From the NCBI RefSeq assembly GCF_000275845.1, contig NW_006766891.1, forward strand, positions 167,562 to 231,561: DNA of 64,000 nt, read 5' to 3'. Source of the DNA: Dichomitus squalens LYAD-421 SS1. Lineage: Eukaryota; Basidiomycota; Agaricomycetes; Polyporales; Polyporaceae. Each line of letters starts with the position of its first letter. The first letter of the stretch is position 1. The notes beneath the pieces are model-generated. The model ran no database searches and was not told the origin of the DNA. It worked only from the letters and a program-made list of their open reading frames with translations. Shown here piece by piece: positions 10,617 through 25,156 of this stretch. The position numbers were made by a program, and so were the translations under genes.

Positions 10617-13017
10617 CTACTCTACCAGCTGACGGAACTTCTCCTGGATCTCGCTGTACAAAGCGTCCATCCTCTGCTTGATAGGCTCCTTTCCTTGCGA
10701 CGGCGACTGCGGGATGCGTCGTCGGTGTCATCAGGTCAAGAGGCGCAACAGGCACACACGACAGTGAGACTCGTACCTCGAACTTCATCTGCGAGAGCTT
10801 GTACATGATGTCCGCCGCGGAGTCGCGGATCTTCGCGAACGTGACGTCACCGCCGGCGACCGCCTTTTGGGCCGCGTCGTGGAACGCGACGAAGTTGCGG
10901 AGCATCGCGCTCGTCTTGTAGAACGGGCAGAAGCGGTCGTACTCGGACATGCTGTTCTGCTGCAGGAAGTCGTCCTTGAGCATGCGCGCGACCTCGAGCG
11001 TGATCTTGTCGTTCTCGCCCAGCGCCGACTTGCCGACGAGCTGCACGATCTCGGCGAGGTCCTCCTCCTTTTGCAGGATCTCCTTCGTCTTCGTGCGCAG
11101 CTCGACGAAGCCGGGCTCCGTCGTCTCGTAGTGCTGCTCGAGAACCTTCGTGTACTTGGAGTACGATAGCGACCAGTTGACGGACGGGAAGTGTTTCCGT
11201 TGCGCGAGCTTCTTATCAAGACCCCAGAACACCTGCACGATACCGAGGGTGGCGGCAGTAACGGGATCTGAGAAGTCACCACCAGGAGGGGAGACACTGA
11301 GGAAACCGTGAGTAGGCTGCAGCCAAACCACTCATTCCAGCATACTCACGCGCCGACGATGGATACAGTACCCTGGCGAACGGGGTTACCCAGGCAAGTA
11401 ACCTTACCCGCACGCTCGTAGAAGCTGGCCAATTTCGTACCAAGGTAAGCGGGGTACCCGGAATCAGCGGGCATCTCCGCCAGACGACCTGAGATTTCAC
11501 GCAATGCCTCGGCCCAACGTGATGTAGAGTCCGCCATCATGGAGACGTTCGTGCCCTGGTCACGGAAGTACTCCGCGAGGGTGATACCGGTGTAGATGGA
11601 CGCCTCACGGGCAGCGACAGGCATGTTCGACGTATTGGCGACAAGAGTCGTGCGCTTCATGATTGGTTCTTGACGATCGCCGACTTCCATAGTCAGCTCG
11701 GGGAACTGGTATGGTGTAAATGGCAAGCACTAGCACACAAGCAAAGGTGCTTCTTACATCCATGAGTACTTCCGCCATCTGCCAACAAACTGTCAGCCTC
11801 AATGCTGGCCCTAGACCACTCACTACGTACCTCATTACCGCGCTCTCCGCAACCGACATAAATGATGATATCGCTGTTCGAGTATTTGGACAGTGCTTGA
11901 GAGATAACCGTCTTTCCACAACCGAAGGCACCCGGAATCGCGGTTGTCCCTCCTTGCACGCAACTAGACAGCTGCTTAGCCCTAAACCAGTATATACGCA
12001 AGAACACGTACGGGAATAGAGCATCCAGGATCCGCTGACCAGTGAGTAGAGGGTAATCGGCAGTATGCTTCTCCGTGACCGGACGGGGCGCACGAACAGG
12101 CCACACTTGCATCAGAGTGTGTTTCGTGGTCTGACCATTAAACTCCGTCTCCAGAACGACATCCTGAAGTAACACTGGGGTAAAAACAAAACCTTGCAGA
12201 TGCACGAGAAGGAAGAGCTCACATCGACAGCATAGCTGCCCTTCTCGGCGATGTGGGTGATGGTACCGAGACCGCGAGGACCGAGCATGATCTTGTGGTT
12301 GTCAACGAGGGAGTTCTCGTAGACGCGCCCAAAGATGTCACCTCCAGAAATATGGTCGCCGACCTGAAGAGCAGCATTGATTGGTATGAGGACTAGGAGA
12401 ACACGCCGCAGCATACCTTGTAGTTGACGGGGTTGAAGTCCCACTTCAGTGACCGGTCAAGAGCTTCAGTGTTGATACCACGGGGAATGTATATTGACTT
12501 GGAGAGCTCTTGGATAGCCTAGATGTTTTCTGTTAACACACCATCGGGGACATCTTGGATGGGAGACTCACTCGTAGTGGCCGTTGAATCCCATCGACGA
12601 TGTTACTCATCAGGCCTGTGGAACTTCTCAGCAACGTATGACACCAATTATCAAAGTATGGACATACCAGGACCGAGCTCAACACTGAGAGGCTTCCCTG
12701 TCCGGAGAACGGGATCACCGACCGTTACTCCGGACGTCTCCTCGTACACTTGGATTGTAGCCTTGTCCGCGTCAATACGGATGACCTCTGCGCGAGTGTT
12801 TAGTGCGAGTAAGTTCGTGTTTCTCCGATGTATGGAGCGCACCTCCGACGAGCTCATCATGTCCGACACGGACAAGCTCGTACATGGCAGAGCCAGTCAT
12901 GTTCTCGGCGACGACGACAGGGCCGGATACGCCAAAGACCTGGCCGAAGCGGGACTCGCGGTCTTCATCTCTGATCTTGGGAAGGTTCTGCTTCGCATTT
13001 GGGAGTGCGCCGGCCAT
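10617..13017 (-). CDS. VMA1: V-type H+-ATPase catalytic subunit A
   Basis: The nucleotide-hydrolysing A subunit of the V1 sector, which acidifies vacuole and endosomes. The ATG at 13017 begins [13 protein letters not shown]. In order one reads [68 protein letters not shown], the Walker A loop [97 protein letters not shown], and a C-terminus ending in [13 protein letters not shown] before the stop at 10617-10619. At least nine exons are separated by short introns. No intein is present: the sequence runs through GERGNEM, close to the yeast VDE insertion site, without one. It shares a 277-bp divergent promoter with the proteasome gene to its right. Identity is secure. Confidence 0.97.
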
Positions 13018-13294
13018 GGCTGGGAGGGCGTATGGGGGTAGATGAGCAAGGCGCGGTCTCTTGGCTCTTGGATGAGCGGAGGCAGGGCCGAGTAAGTACT
13101 GACGACAGTCGTCTCTTTCCGGTATCCAATCGGGAGCTGTCGTCAGAGTCTGGCACACCCCGAAACGGGAACGAGGGGAACCAGCGCTTGTGGGGCGCCT
13201 ACGCGTGGACTGACGCGTCCTCTGATGGCTTCGCTTCTGACCAAGCTTCCGTCCTCCAAACCGTCTCTGTTCTCTACCGCCACTACAACATACA
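13018..13294. promoter_or_regulatory. Divergent promoter between VMA1 and RPT1
   Basis: 277 bp separate the two start codons, so both housekeeping genes must share regulatory sequence. The stretch has C/T-rich segments near the RPT1 start and no obvious TATA box. Shared regulation is inference from the layout. Confidence 0.6.
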
Positions 13295-15193
<1,899 letters not shown>

Positions 15194-15520
15194 ATTAGTA
15201 GCAGTAGTATTACCACGCATGTCATATTTTCTTTCGTTATGCTATCGGACGTTATGGGCTCAATACCCTCGGAGAGCGATGTCATTTTCAACGCCGCTGT
15301 GTGTCCGGGATGTTGACTGGGAGCAGAGTATGGAAGAGTGGGCAAGGCCTGAGGATACGCGCCAATGACAGGACGCGCGCGTCATCTGGTCCCGGACTCC
15401 GCGTCTGGTCTGCCACAAGCTCCGTCCATAGGGAGAGCCCTATGATATGAACTGCGACCGTCCCTTTTCCATCCACAACATCCTATCTACTCTTCTGCGT
15501 GGCCCTTTACGACCTTTGAG
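15194..15520. other. Intergenic between RPT1 and mitochondrial kinase gene
   Basis: About 330 bp with RPT1 3' UTR and the promoter of the PDK-family gene. No feature recognised. Confidence 0.4.
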
Positions 15521-17167
15521 ATGAGAAGCCTTACGTTGGTACACAAGGCCGCAAGGCTACGCACGGCTGGGATCAGCAGCGGTTTTCCTGCCTCGACTCG
15601 CTCAAGACAGCATGCAAACTACCACTCGAGCACACCCCGACGCAGCGGCCTCATCTTTAATCCAGAGCAGTCTACTGACAGCCCCCTCTCCCCCGTGGAG
15701 CTCTCGCGGCTCATGGAACAACACGCCAGGCAGCCACCGCGCCCCCTCACGCTCTCCAAGCTCCTCTCGTTCGCCCGGCCGCTCACCCCGGACTCGGTCC
15801 TGCAGTCCGTCGGGTACGTGTTCTCAGAGATCCCGCGGATGCTCGCCATGCGTGCGCGCGCCCTCGAGGCCCTGCCGTTCATCGTCGGCATGAACCCTTA
15901 CATCGCACGGACGCTGCAGTCCCACCGGCGTGCGTTCCAGTTCCTGGTCACCCACCCGCCCGTGAGGACGCTCGAGGAGAACGCGCTGCTGATCGAGAAC
16001 CTGGCGGACCTCGTCAGGAGCCACGCGGACGACATCCCGGCGATGGCGAAGGGGTGAGTACGTCTGTCCGTTCGTTTCCCGCGCTCGGGTGGAGGGAGTG
16101 ACGCGGTGGGGGCGTCGGATAGGTTCCAGGAGTGCGCGCGGTACTTGACCCCTGAGCAGATCAGCGAGTTCTTGGACAACGCGATTCGGAACCGTATCGC
16201 GGTCCGCCTCATTGCGGAGCAACACATCGCTATCTCGAGGGACCTCGCGCAAGGCGACGGGGCCAGCAACCATCTCGGTGTCGTGGACCTCGCGTGCTCG
16301 CCGAAGGAGCTCATCGGCGTATGCGGCTCTTTCGTGAAGGACCTGTGCGAGGCTACCCTTGGTGCGAGTCCACAGATCGTGATAGACGGCGATGCGGACG
16401 CGACGTTCGCGTGAGTGCCTCCCGTTCCCTCTGCGTACCGTGTTCGGAGCCCTGATGCACGCCTGCAGCTACGTGCCCGTACACCTCGAGTACATCCTCA
16501 CCGAGATCCTTAAGAACTCCTTCCGCGCAACCGTGGAGTGGCACCAGCGACACCACTCCCATTCCTCCCCTGCGCGCGTCCCCCCCGTCGTCATCACCGT
16601 CTCCAAAGCACCGCACCCCGACGCCCTCTTCCCGCCGTCGTCCCAGCCGCCGTCCAAGTTCCCGTTCCCGATATCCTCGCTACGCACCGCCGAGCGCCCC
16701 TCCCGGTTCCTCTTCCTCCGCGTCCGCGACCAGGGCGGCGGCGTGTCCCCGGAGAACATGTCCCGCATCTTCTCGTACTCCTTCACCACCGCCGGGCGCG
16801 GCGCGGAGATGCACTGGGAAGACGAGGGCATGGGCGGCGGCCCGTACGCCGCGCAGCACATGAGCGGGGCGGGCGCGATCGACGGCGGCGCGGGCGGCGA
16901 GAGCCTCTTCTCGGAGATCGCGGGGCGCGGGGTGCAGATGGGCATGGGCACCATCGCCGGGCTGGGGTACGGGCTCCCGATGAGCAGGCTGTACGCGAAG
17001 TACTTTGGAGGCTCGTTGGACTTCAAGTCGCTGGATGGCTGGGGTGCGTGCTCTGCCTTGCCTTGCCTTGCCTTTTTTGCGTCTACTTATGCTATGACGA
17101 CTTTGCAGGCAGCGACGTCTATATCAAGCTGCGCTGCCTCGATGATGGAGGAGACGTCGAACTGTAG
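15521..17167 (+). CDS. Mitochondrial 2-oxoacid dehydrogenase kinase (PDK/BCKDK family)
   Basis: A GHKL-fold kinase that phosphorylates and switches off pyruvate or branched-chain 2-oxoacid dehydrogenase E1 in the mitochondrial matrix. The ATG at 15521 starts a basic, Ser/Arg-rich presequence (MRSLTLVHKAARLRTAG). Four main exons give about 485 residues. The helical N-domain holds RPLTLSKLLSFARP and IAVRLIAEQHIAI. The N-box is EYILTEILKNSFRATVE, the G1 box VRDQGGGVSPENMSRI, then FSYSFTTA, and the G2 box GLGYGLPMSRLYAKYFGGSL. The C-terminus is WGSDVYIKLRCLDDGGDVEL. Between the FTTA and G2 motifs lies an unusually long Gly/Ala-rich ATP lid of about 60 residues. A proline- and serine-rich insert also follows the N-box. 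Sequence alone does not separate the PDK from the BCKDK role. Confidence 0.9.
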
Positions 17168-17694
17168 TCTAGTTATCCAAGATCCAAGTAATTGTACAAC
17201 ATAGGAAGAGAAATGGTTATCATAGGCCCGAGTGGCCGAGAACATTTTCTGACGAAGTCCGGAAGAAGTTGATAAAGGACGCACAGCGCAGTATGAATTG
17301 TGGATGTCTTAACATAGCGACCCTCGCTCTTGGGTAATAGCCCATCCCACCGTGTATGAGATCATGTGCGAGAACGAGCACCGCAAAGGGCTGCCGTATT
17401 ATATTGCAAAGATGGGAGGTGCAGGATCGTGGAATAATGAGGTAACCGACAGACCGGAAGATAATAACAACAACGCTCGATTTGCAGATGGGATGTGTGA
17501 ACGTGGATGGGAGATGCGGCGGGAATAAAGTACAAGGAACCGAATGGGTATTGGATAGCAAGGAGGACCAACTAGAACGGATCAGCTCGGAATTCGTCAG
17601 CATAGTGTAAATATCGTGGTGTAGTCTGCGAAGATGCGATTAGAGTAGCAGGAGCGCATATGAGGTATCCCGGTCGTGGAGGTCATCTTGTGGT
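17168..17694. other. Intergenic, convergent 3' ends
   Basis: About 530 bp between two convergent genes, so mainly 3' UTR and terminator sequence. A short stretch near 17224-17240 resembles a tRNA D-arm, but no anticodon arm or T-arm follows. No gene is supported. Confidence 0.45.
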
Positions 17695-20600
17695 CTACAG
17701 GTGATCGTCGTCAACAACCTCGCTTGGCAAAGGAGGTTGTGACGGACTCACCATAGTACGGCTGGAATGATACGAAGACATGGGTTGCGCCTGAGACGAT
17801 CTGTAGGACCGCGAAGAGGAGCCCAGAGTGCTGTGCATGCTGGTCGAACCGCTCGGGGTGCTTGGTACCGCCAACGTACGAGAGCTGCGTGCGGTGAGCG
17901 GGGTCGGTGCACTGATCAGGGACTTCTTCGGTGTCTCCGTGACCTTCGTACTGCGGCTACCGAGGTTCGACGACGCGGATTGCAGAAGGGTCTTGGCGGT
18001 GCTGCTAGGCGTCGGGTTTGGTACCTTGGACCGGCGACCACCAGTGATGAACGGATGCCGCAATGCTGCCTGTGGCTTCAATCGCCGCTCCGGATCCCAA
18101 ATCAGGCATTTCGAGATGAAATCCACAAACATATCGTCCGCGGGATTCTTCAGCGCCTGCGCCAGTGTTTTAGTGCCGGGACGTCGCCTCTTGCCCTTCG
18201 AGTTGACGACAGGTCGAGGAGCACCAGTCGTATCTGGCAAGGAGTAAGACTAGAGGAACGACCACGAGTAACATGTCACATACCGAAGAAGAGTCTCTTG
18301 CGTGAGCTGCGGTTGATGAAGTCCTTGTCTGGAACGCCGAGAACCTCCATGATACATGCAAGCTGCTCTTGCTCGTTCTCGCCGGGGAAGATCGGGAAAC
18401 CGGTGTACAGCTCAGCCATAATGCAACCCAGACTCCACATGTCGATAGCCATGTGGTAGTTCATGCCGAGGATAACCTCTGGTGACCGGTAGAAACGACT
18501 CTGGATATATGTATAGACTACGGAAGCAGTCAGCAAGCGATCTAGGGCTCTACAGGGTGTACAACACTCACTTTTCTCATGTTCAAAACAGCTGCTACCG
18601 AAGTCGATGACTTTGATAGCGCTCTTGGCAGGGTGACGAAGAAGCACGTTCTGTACGAGGTATTAGCAACCCGAAGCCATATGATGCTAAGAAGCAACGT
18701 ACCTCCGGTTTGAGATCACAGTGGACAATGCGGTGATGACGCATGAGTGCCAAGGACTGAAGCATCTGGCTGGTGAAGCGGCGAATGAGAGCAGTGGTAA
18801 ACCCATGGAAGTTGTTCGCCTTGATCAATTCGTAGAGATTGATGCTGAGGAGCTCCATCGCGATGCACAGGTGACCACGGAAGTAGAAATGTTCCGTCAT
18901 CTTGATGACATGGTGTTTCTCTTCCGCGTCCTGCGAATACGTCAGCAAGCATAACAATGGTGTTGGTTACCTGAGAGACATACCCATTTGCGCAGATTAT
19001 CGAGGATCTTGATTTCGACCAAGGCTTGGTGGTGGAAGCGCTTCTTGTTCCGGATGATCTTGATAGCTACAGACTGGCCGGTGCCATGATCGCGGCAGTG
19101 GAGCACCTGTCCGAAGGAGCCCTTACCCAGGGTATCTATGATCTCATAACGATATGCCAGATGGTCGTGATTGACGACCAGATAGTCTCCTCGTTCGTCG
19201 TCATAGCCGTGATTGTTCGTGGAGTTGTCAGGAGTCGCCATCTTCTTCTCACTGCGAGCGCCGATGTAGTACACAGACTCATAGTCGAGAATTTCCTTGC
19301 ACTCGTATTCACACAACCAGCGTGCCTGGTCGCTCTTGAGAACAGCTGCGCAAAAGTCATGAGTTTGGCAGAACGATCGCTTCAAAGAAGGGGAAGACAT
19401 ACCTTGTGGGGACAAAACCGGAGCTGGGGGGATAGGTTCGGGGAAGCGGAGCATAGCTTCGAGGTCCTCCTGAGACGAGCCGTTCTGCAGCTTCTTCGCC
19501 TGCTGCCTCTTGATGTACTGCATCATCTCCTCATCGCCCAGCAGCTCCTCCTCGTCGACCGAGCTAGGTGCAGGCGAGGGCGTCGAGAGCGACTGCCGGC
19601 TCCCGGTAGGCGTGCCGATGGTCTGCTGGATGCTAGGGGTCGAAGACGAGTTCGATGAACGGGCGGTAGGGAGAGATACCTTGGGGCTGAGGAGCTTGAG
19701 GCCCTTCGAGGGCGACAAAGCCGAGAAGCGGTGGTGAGAATGAGCCGTCTGCTGTGGTTGCTCATGGGCGCCCGAGGTGGTCGATGCGACGGAGCTAGTC
19801 GACGCCTTGCGCAGCCCGAACGACAACGACTCCCGGTTCTTGCGGGGGATCGTCGTGCCATTCGGGGCAGACACCTGACGGGGCACACGTGAAGATGTGG
19901 TTTGGGGAGAAGCACGGACAGAGTTACGTGCCGTCTTGGTAGCAGAAACCTGTCCGTTCTCCAAGACACCAAACTCGTTCATCGATTCGCTGCCTCCGGT
20001 TGGCGAGGCGCCGCGGGAGGACGCGAGGCCGCTCGACGTTCCTACGATCATGCTCGCCCTGCGGCTCGTACCGTTCGCTTTGAGCGTCGGCGAGTTGGCG
20101 GCCGAAGATCTGCTGGAGATCCGCGGAATCTTCGTCGGAGTTTCCTTGGACAACGCGGTTGAGGTGTTGAGCGACGAGAGGGGTGGACCATCCTTCGCGT
20201 CGCGCACAGCAGGCTGAGTGCCGCCACCGACGGACGGGGAGCCGGCGATGGTCGGAAGTTGGTGCCTGCGCAGGGACGTATCGGAGAGCTTTTGCATCGA
20301 GCTCACTGTCTGGGCAGTGACGCGAGAAGAGCCAGCCTTGACCGAACTCGAGTTCGAGTTCAAGGAGGACTGTGAAGAAGACTTCAGATTAGCCACGCGC
20401 TGAGCAGTGGACAGAGGCAAAGCCGAAATCTGCATGGGTGGCATAGCCACAGGCTCCGCCTTCTTAGGTGGCGACTGGGCAGACGAGAGCGTCTGCGAGC
20501 GGGGCACGGGTCACTTTAACGAGGGGGACGGGCGGGCGGAAACAATCGGACAACGCACCTTTCCTCGCTTTCTGCCCATGAGCACGGAGATCCTGCTCTC

Positions 20601-23600
20601 GCTCCGATCTTTGTCGTCCTTCTTTGGCTTCTCCCGGTCAGATGACGTTGCTGCGCTTTCCCGGCTGCTCTTCGCGTCGCTCTTTTCCTTGTCCGAGTGC
20701 AGACTGCGCCTGGAGCTCGATCCCTTCAACAAAGAGGGCAGTCCCAAGCTCAACACCGAAGACTTCTTCGCCGAACTGGGCACAGTCGGGGAGGAGAGGC
20801 TGGTGTCCTTCGTCGGCGACATGGTGGGTGGAGCACGGAGGTGCGTCGCAGAGGCCGGTCCAGAAGAGAGCGTGGGCGAGATGGACGTGGACGGGACGCT
20901 TGGGGGAGGAACCTGCATCGATTGCGACGACGATCGCCTGAAGAAGGGGATCGAGGATGGCGTCAGGCGCTTTGTGGACGGGTTCCGGCGCACAGACGAG
21001 GACGGGCTGAGGGGCGCATTCTGGGGCACAGGCGGGACATTGGTGCTAGCGCTCGAAGCCGTGCCAGACCGACTCGACACCAAGCGGTCCGGGGTTTTGG
21101 ACGTGCTTGGCGTGCCGACAGGCTGAGCCGTGGACGGGGACAAGGCAGCACGACCAGATCCGACAGAGGACAAAGAGGCCAAAGAGGTAGCCGAGGCCAT
21201 TGCGTCCGAGTTGATAGGCGACCAGTCTTCCGAGGCCTTTGAGGCGGGCGACCGGGGCTTCTCTTTGGACATCGACTTACGGATCTGCTGGCCAAACGAC
21301 ATGGCCCGCGGGCTCGTTGGCATTGCCGGCGACTTGGACTGGGCGGCATCCTTCATCGAGGAATTCGACGGGGTAGACGATAGCTTTCTGCCAAGCGCAC
21401 CAGAGAAACTCCACTTCTTCGACGGTGTCTTGTGCAAGTTGGTCGGGGTCGTCGACTTGGGCACCTGCAGCGAGCTGTGTTTGGACGGGGTCGTTGGAAT
21501 GGCAGGCACATCAATGATGGACGGGAACGTCACGTCGTTGAAAGTCTCCCTTCTGCTCCGGTCTGGAAGAGGCACGTCGCTCTGGTAGTCAACAGTGGGC
21601 AGGTGGTTGGCACTGGGAGAGAGGGGAGACTTGTAGCTCGAGAGCTCCTTAGGCAGCGGGGGGACGGGTGGGACGTGGCTCTCATCAGCAGAGTCCGCAG
21701 GAGCCACGAGGGATGCAGCACGGTCCCGGGCGGAAGTGGGATCTCCCCCGTGGCCAATGGAGATATCGCTGCTTGCGCTGTTCCGCCTGGCCTTCCCAGA
21801 GGACTGCCGGCCAGAGACGGCAGAGACGGAGGTGTTGCTGGTGCCCACAGACAATGAGGCAGAATCGCGTGAGCTCGTCGTGGGAGTACTCGCATATGTA
21901 CCCGATGACGCTGAGCCTCTCTTGGGCGTGAAACTGGAGCGAGCACTCGCCGTCCCCGTCTTCTTGGCCGACCGGTCAGGCTGGGGGGAACTGTGGTGCG
22001 CGTCGTCCCCGCTGGTTGCGACATGGTCAATGTCTGCGGCACCCTCACCAGACGAGAGGGCGGGGTTGGACGTAACACGGTGAGCACCCTCCTTTCCTCT
22101 CTCTTTGCCGCTCTGCGAGGCATACATGCTGGACCGCTTGCTGCCCTTGATGCTGCCTCCGCTCTCGATCCCCTCCCATTGGGTGGTCGCCTTCGCTGGC
22201 GTCCCCGGACGGCTCGAGCTGCCAATCCTGCTGTGGCCCCCGATACTCGAACGAGCACGTGCCGTCTTACCCGAGAGACCGTCGATCTTCCTCAGCGCCT
22301 CCAGCGTCGTCTGATCGTCCAGATCTGACCATCCCTCTTGCGTACCGCGGAGAAGCGAGTGGGCGACGTTCGAGGCCAGATGGGGCTGAGTGTGCAGCGG
22401 AGAAGAGGCGGAGCTGCTAGTGTTTCCCGTATGCTTCAGGAACTGCTGGATCGACGACGATGACGGAGATGGAGGGAGATGCGAGAAGTCAGAATTGTGC
22501 ATCCGGCGAGGATGGTGCGCCTCGCCGTGACTCGAGGAAGAGGAGCCTTGACGCGAGTGACGAACGCTCACAGAGAGTGTGTCCCTCCGGCGATCCTTCA
22601 CCTTCTCCTTGGGCGTGGCCTGAGAGGGGATTCCGACGCCAAGGCTGCGATGCCGACGAACCTTGTCTTTGTCCTTTGCCGTACCTGGGGTACCGTTGGC
22701 GGAAGAGAACTTCGGCACCAAGACGCCGTTGTCCAACTCAAACTCCTCTGAGGTCCGTTTCCTAGGGCGTTGGGGTGGTGTAGCGAAGGCGCTCGGTGGA
22801 GGTTCCGCCTCGGCAACGGCGGAAGGCATCGAGCCTGCGAGTACCTCCGAGTCGCTCTGTGACTGCGACGGCACCTGTGGTGTAGGTGGCGCGTCGGAAT
22901 ACTGAGCTTGACGATAGCGAGGATAGAGGATCTCCTCGCCACCGCTTTCCTCGGCCACCGACCGTCGGCTACGCAACGGACGCGAGACCGGCTTCACCTC
23001 CATGAGCTGCTGCGCTGATATTCAGGAGAACGTCACGAGAATTAAGTGAGAGCGTACGAACCTCGTTCTTCTCGTCCTGTTCTCCGTCGATCGCCTCGAT
23101 TGTCCACGGGCTGTCCGAGTCCCTCTCGTCCTCGGGCCTCTCTACCTCGACCATGTCGTCCTCGTTGACCTCTTCAACACGTTCCTGCGCCACGAATTCG
23201 TAGTCGTCGTTGCGGGCACCCCGCGCCCAGCGTGGGGTTGCGAGTTCTCCAACGCCGACCAGGGTGCGCCGGTCGATGGCAGCAGGGTCCCTTCCAGGGG
23301 TGACGGGTTCGTAAGAGCGCATCTCTGGCGTCCTGGGCAAGCTCGGTACGCTGGGTACAGCAGGGACAGGGGGGATAGGGGAGTCTGATGGGGTGTGAAC
23401 GCCGAAATAGTACGGGTCTAGCGAAGACGTGGCCGAGGCAGAGCGAGGGACGTCCGTCTCGACGTCGGTAGCGTGTTCTTCGGGGGCGAAAACTTGAACA
23501 GAGGGCTGGGGCGGTGGGACGCGTTGGATGAGCACCATGCTGGACGGCAGACAATCGAGGAAAACGGTGGCTACCTGGCGCGAATCGTTCCCAACAGCTC

Positions 23601-23733
23601 GCTCGTATCGTGCCTCCCTGTCCGAGCCCGACGTCGGATCTGCGATGGCGAGAGCTGGAGGCCTGTCTCTCTTTTTCACGCGTCCTTTTTCATGAACCAC
23701 TTGACCGATGGCGGGGGAGGGCGGGGAGGACAT
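17695..23733 (-). CDS. Large DYRK-family protein kinase, Pom1-like
   Basis: A minus-strand gene of about 6 kb encoding roughly 1,800 residues. The start is [17 protein letters not shown] (ATG at 23733). The first two-thirds is disordered and rich in Ser, Thr and Pro, without recognisable domains. The kinase domain begins near 19200: [20 protein letters not shown] (Gly loop), [12 protein letters not shown] (catalytic Lys), [57 protein letters not shown] (the YxY activation loop of DYRKs), and [20 protein letters not shown]. It ends after [18 protein letters not shown] with a Ser-rich tail ending VVDDDHL. Exon joins such as KRGK|TLSSAQ (intron around 20482-20560) and KNE|QLMEVK (around 22990-23060) keep frame. 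DYRKs autophosphorylate the activation-loop Tyr. Pom1 controls cell polarity and mitotic entry in fission yeast; a similar role here is inference. Confidence 0.9.
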
Positions 23734-25156
23734 GAGAGAGGATAAGGAGCGAAGGAGAAAAAAAGGAAAGACGAGAAAAGGAGATCAAGGAGACGTGAGA
23801 GGCGGTCTGGCTGGATTCAGGGGGTCGCGCGACGGTCAGGGCCAGCAGAAAGCTGGGTACCGACTGGCGTTGAGCTCGACGATGCCAGTTTGCTGGAGTA
23901 GGTCGCTGCAACTGTCCTCGTCGCCCGCTGGGGCGCGGCCTCGTGTTATTTGTCTCTGTTTGCCTTGTGGCCGCTACTTATTGATCATTGTTTCCCAATC
24001 AGCTACTGTACTGTAACAGGCGCTCTATACAGCTTGTGCACAATGTCTGTTCTCTCTTTGAGTTCGCCTGTTCCTTCTCTGTCCCTCTCTCGTATGGCTG
24101 CGGCGAGCACGGTGAAGCGAATCGGACCTTACGGCGAGGATACCCTCGTCTGCTCACGTAGGCATAGTACTGTCGTCTAGGTCGGGTAGTCATGGATCAC
24201 ATTTGTTTGGTAATATTTCCACGCCCCGTCTCGGTTGCGGGCGTCTGTGCCCTTCCCGGGAACATGTCCTGTACCGATTGCGACAAGAGTAGTACTGTGC
24301 TGATCGGCGCGAGTGGCGCGCAGGGACCCTGGGCGCGATCTGTCAGTGTCGAAGAGGGGTGGTAGAATTCAATCTCGAGCAGCTGGGCGGCGGGGGAGAG
24401 CGCTAGGAGGAGAAGAAGGGGAAGCAGCACACGAGACGCGATGTTACGATACACGGCCGGTCTGGGAGTGACAGAAAGGCGTGAGCGTGGGCGAGCCGGG
24501 GTGCTTCTTGTACGAATGGACACGGCCGTACGGTTCGCTGCCTTGCGGGGGCAGAGGCAGAAGGCGGGTAGGAGGCGTGCGCGGGGCGTGGTGTTTATGA
24601 AGGGGGGAATGAGGCGGAGCAGGAAACGGAGGAGATAAGAGGGGATCTGGGTGCGTCGCGGAGTTGGGCGGGGTTAGGGTTTGTGCGTGGCGATAAACAT
24701 TACGTACTAGTGGGAGAAAGGGGGGCGCGTGGTGAGATTAGAAGCGACGAGTAAAGGCTCGGTGGGTCGCATAAAGTCCTCGTCGGGCTGCCACCAACGC
24801 TGCCTTTCAATTTCTCCCTCCCCCGCCTCTGCCTCCGCTTTGAGTCGGAGACGCCCCTCTCTCGCAGCTCAGCGAGCCCGAGCCCGAGCCCGCGACATCC
24901 ATCATACGGTATGTCCTCCTCTCTTGCACCCACAATGCCTCTGACTGCCCCCAGCCCCCTCCGCTCCTCCTGCGCGAGGCCTCCCAAGCCTGCCCCCCGC
25001 CTCCACCGAGCCCCGACACGTGTGCTTTTCCAGGGCCCAAAGGCGCCAAAGCTTCCATTCAGTTCCCATCCTGCCTTCTTTACGTCGCCTGTCTAGACTA
25101 TATCATCTCCCTCCCATCGTCCTTCCGCCTCTCGTATCCCCCCTCCTTTCGCCGCC
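23734..25156. other. Long intergenic region between two divergent regulators
   Basis: About 1.4 kb upstream of both the DYRK kinase (left) and the Zn2Cys6 factor (right). Pyrimidine-rich sequence from about 24780 to 25150 looks like promoter and 5' UTR of the regulator. A good donor (ggtatgtc) near 24909 could start a 5' UTR intron. A hydrophobic open frame on the minus strand near 24200-24520 lacks an ATG and is not accepted as a gene. Confidence 0.45.

Noticed and set aside
10785..11297. Ser/Arg-rich frames overlapping the V-ATPase gene
   Set aside because: These are alternative frames of a GC-rich coding exon of the V-ATPase subunit.
10617..13017. Possible intein in the V-ATPase A subunit, as in yeast VMA1
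   Set aside because: The coding sequence passes without insertion through the P-loop and GERGNEM region; the interruptions are ordinary short introns.
17220..17300. tRNA-like segment (gcccgagtggccgag)
   Set aside because: It resembles a D-arm only; there is no anticodon arm, T-loop or paired acceptor stem. No tRNA gene was found anywhere in the window.
20407..22330. Several long plus-strand open frames opposite the DYRK kinase
   Set aside because: They mirror the low-complexity Ser/Pro/Thr-rich N-terminal region of the minus-strand kinase and have no family features.
24197..24523. Hydrophobic minus-strand frame that could be read as a small secreted protein
   Set aside because: It has no ATG at a sensible position, lies in a promoter region, and its hydrophobic stretch comes from a G/A-rich run on the opposite strand.
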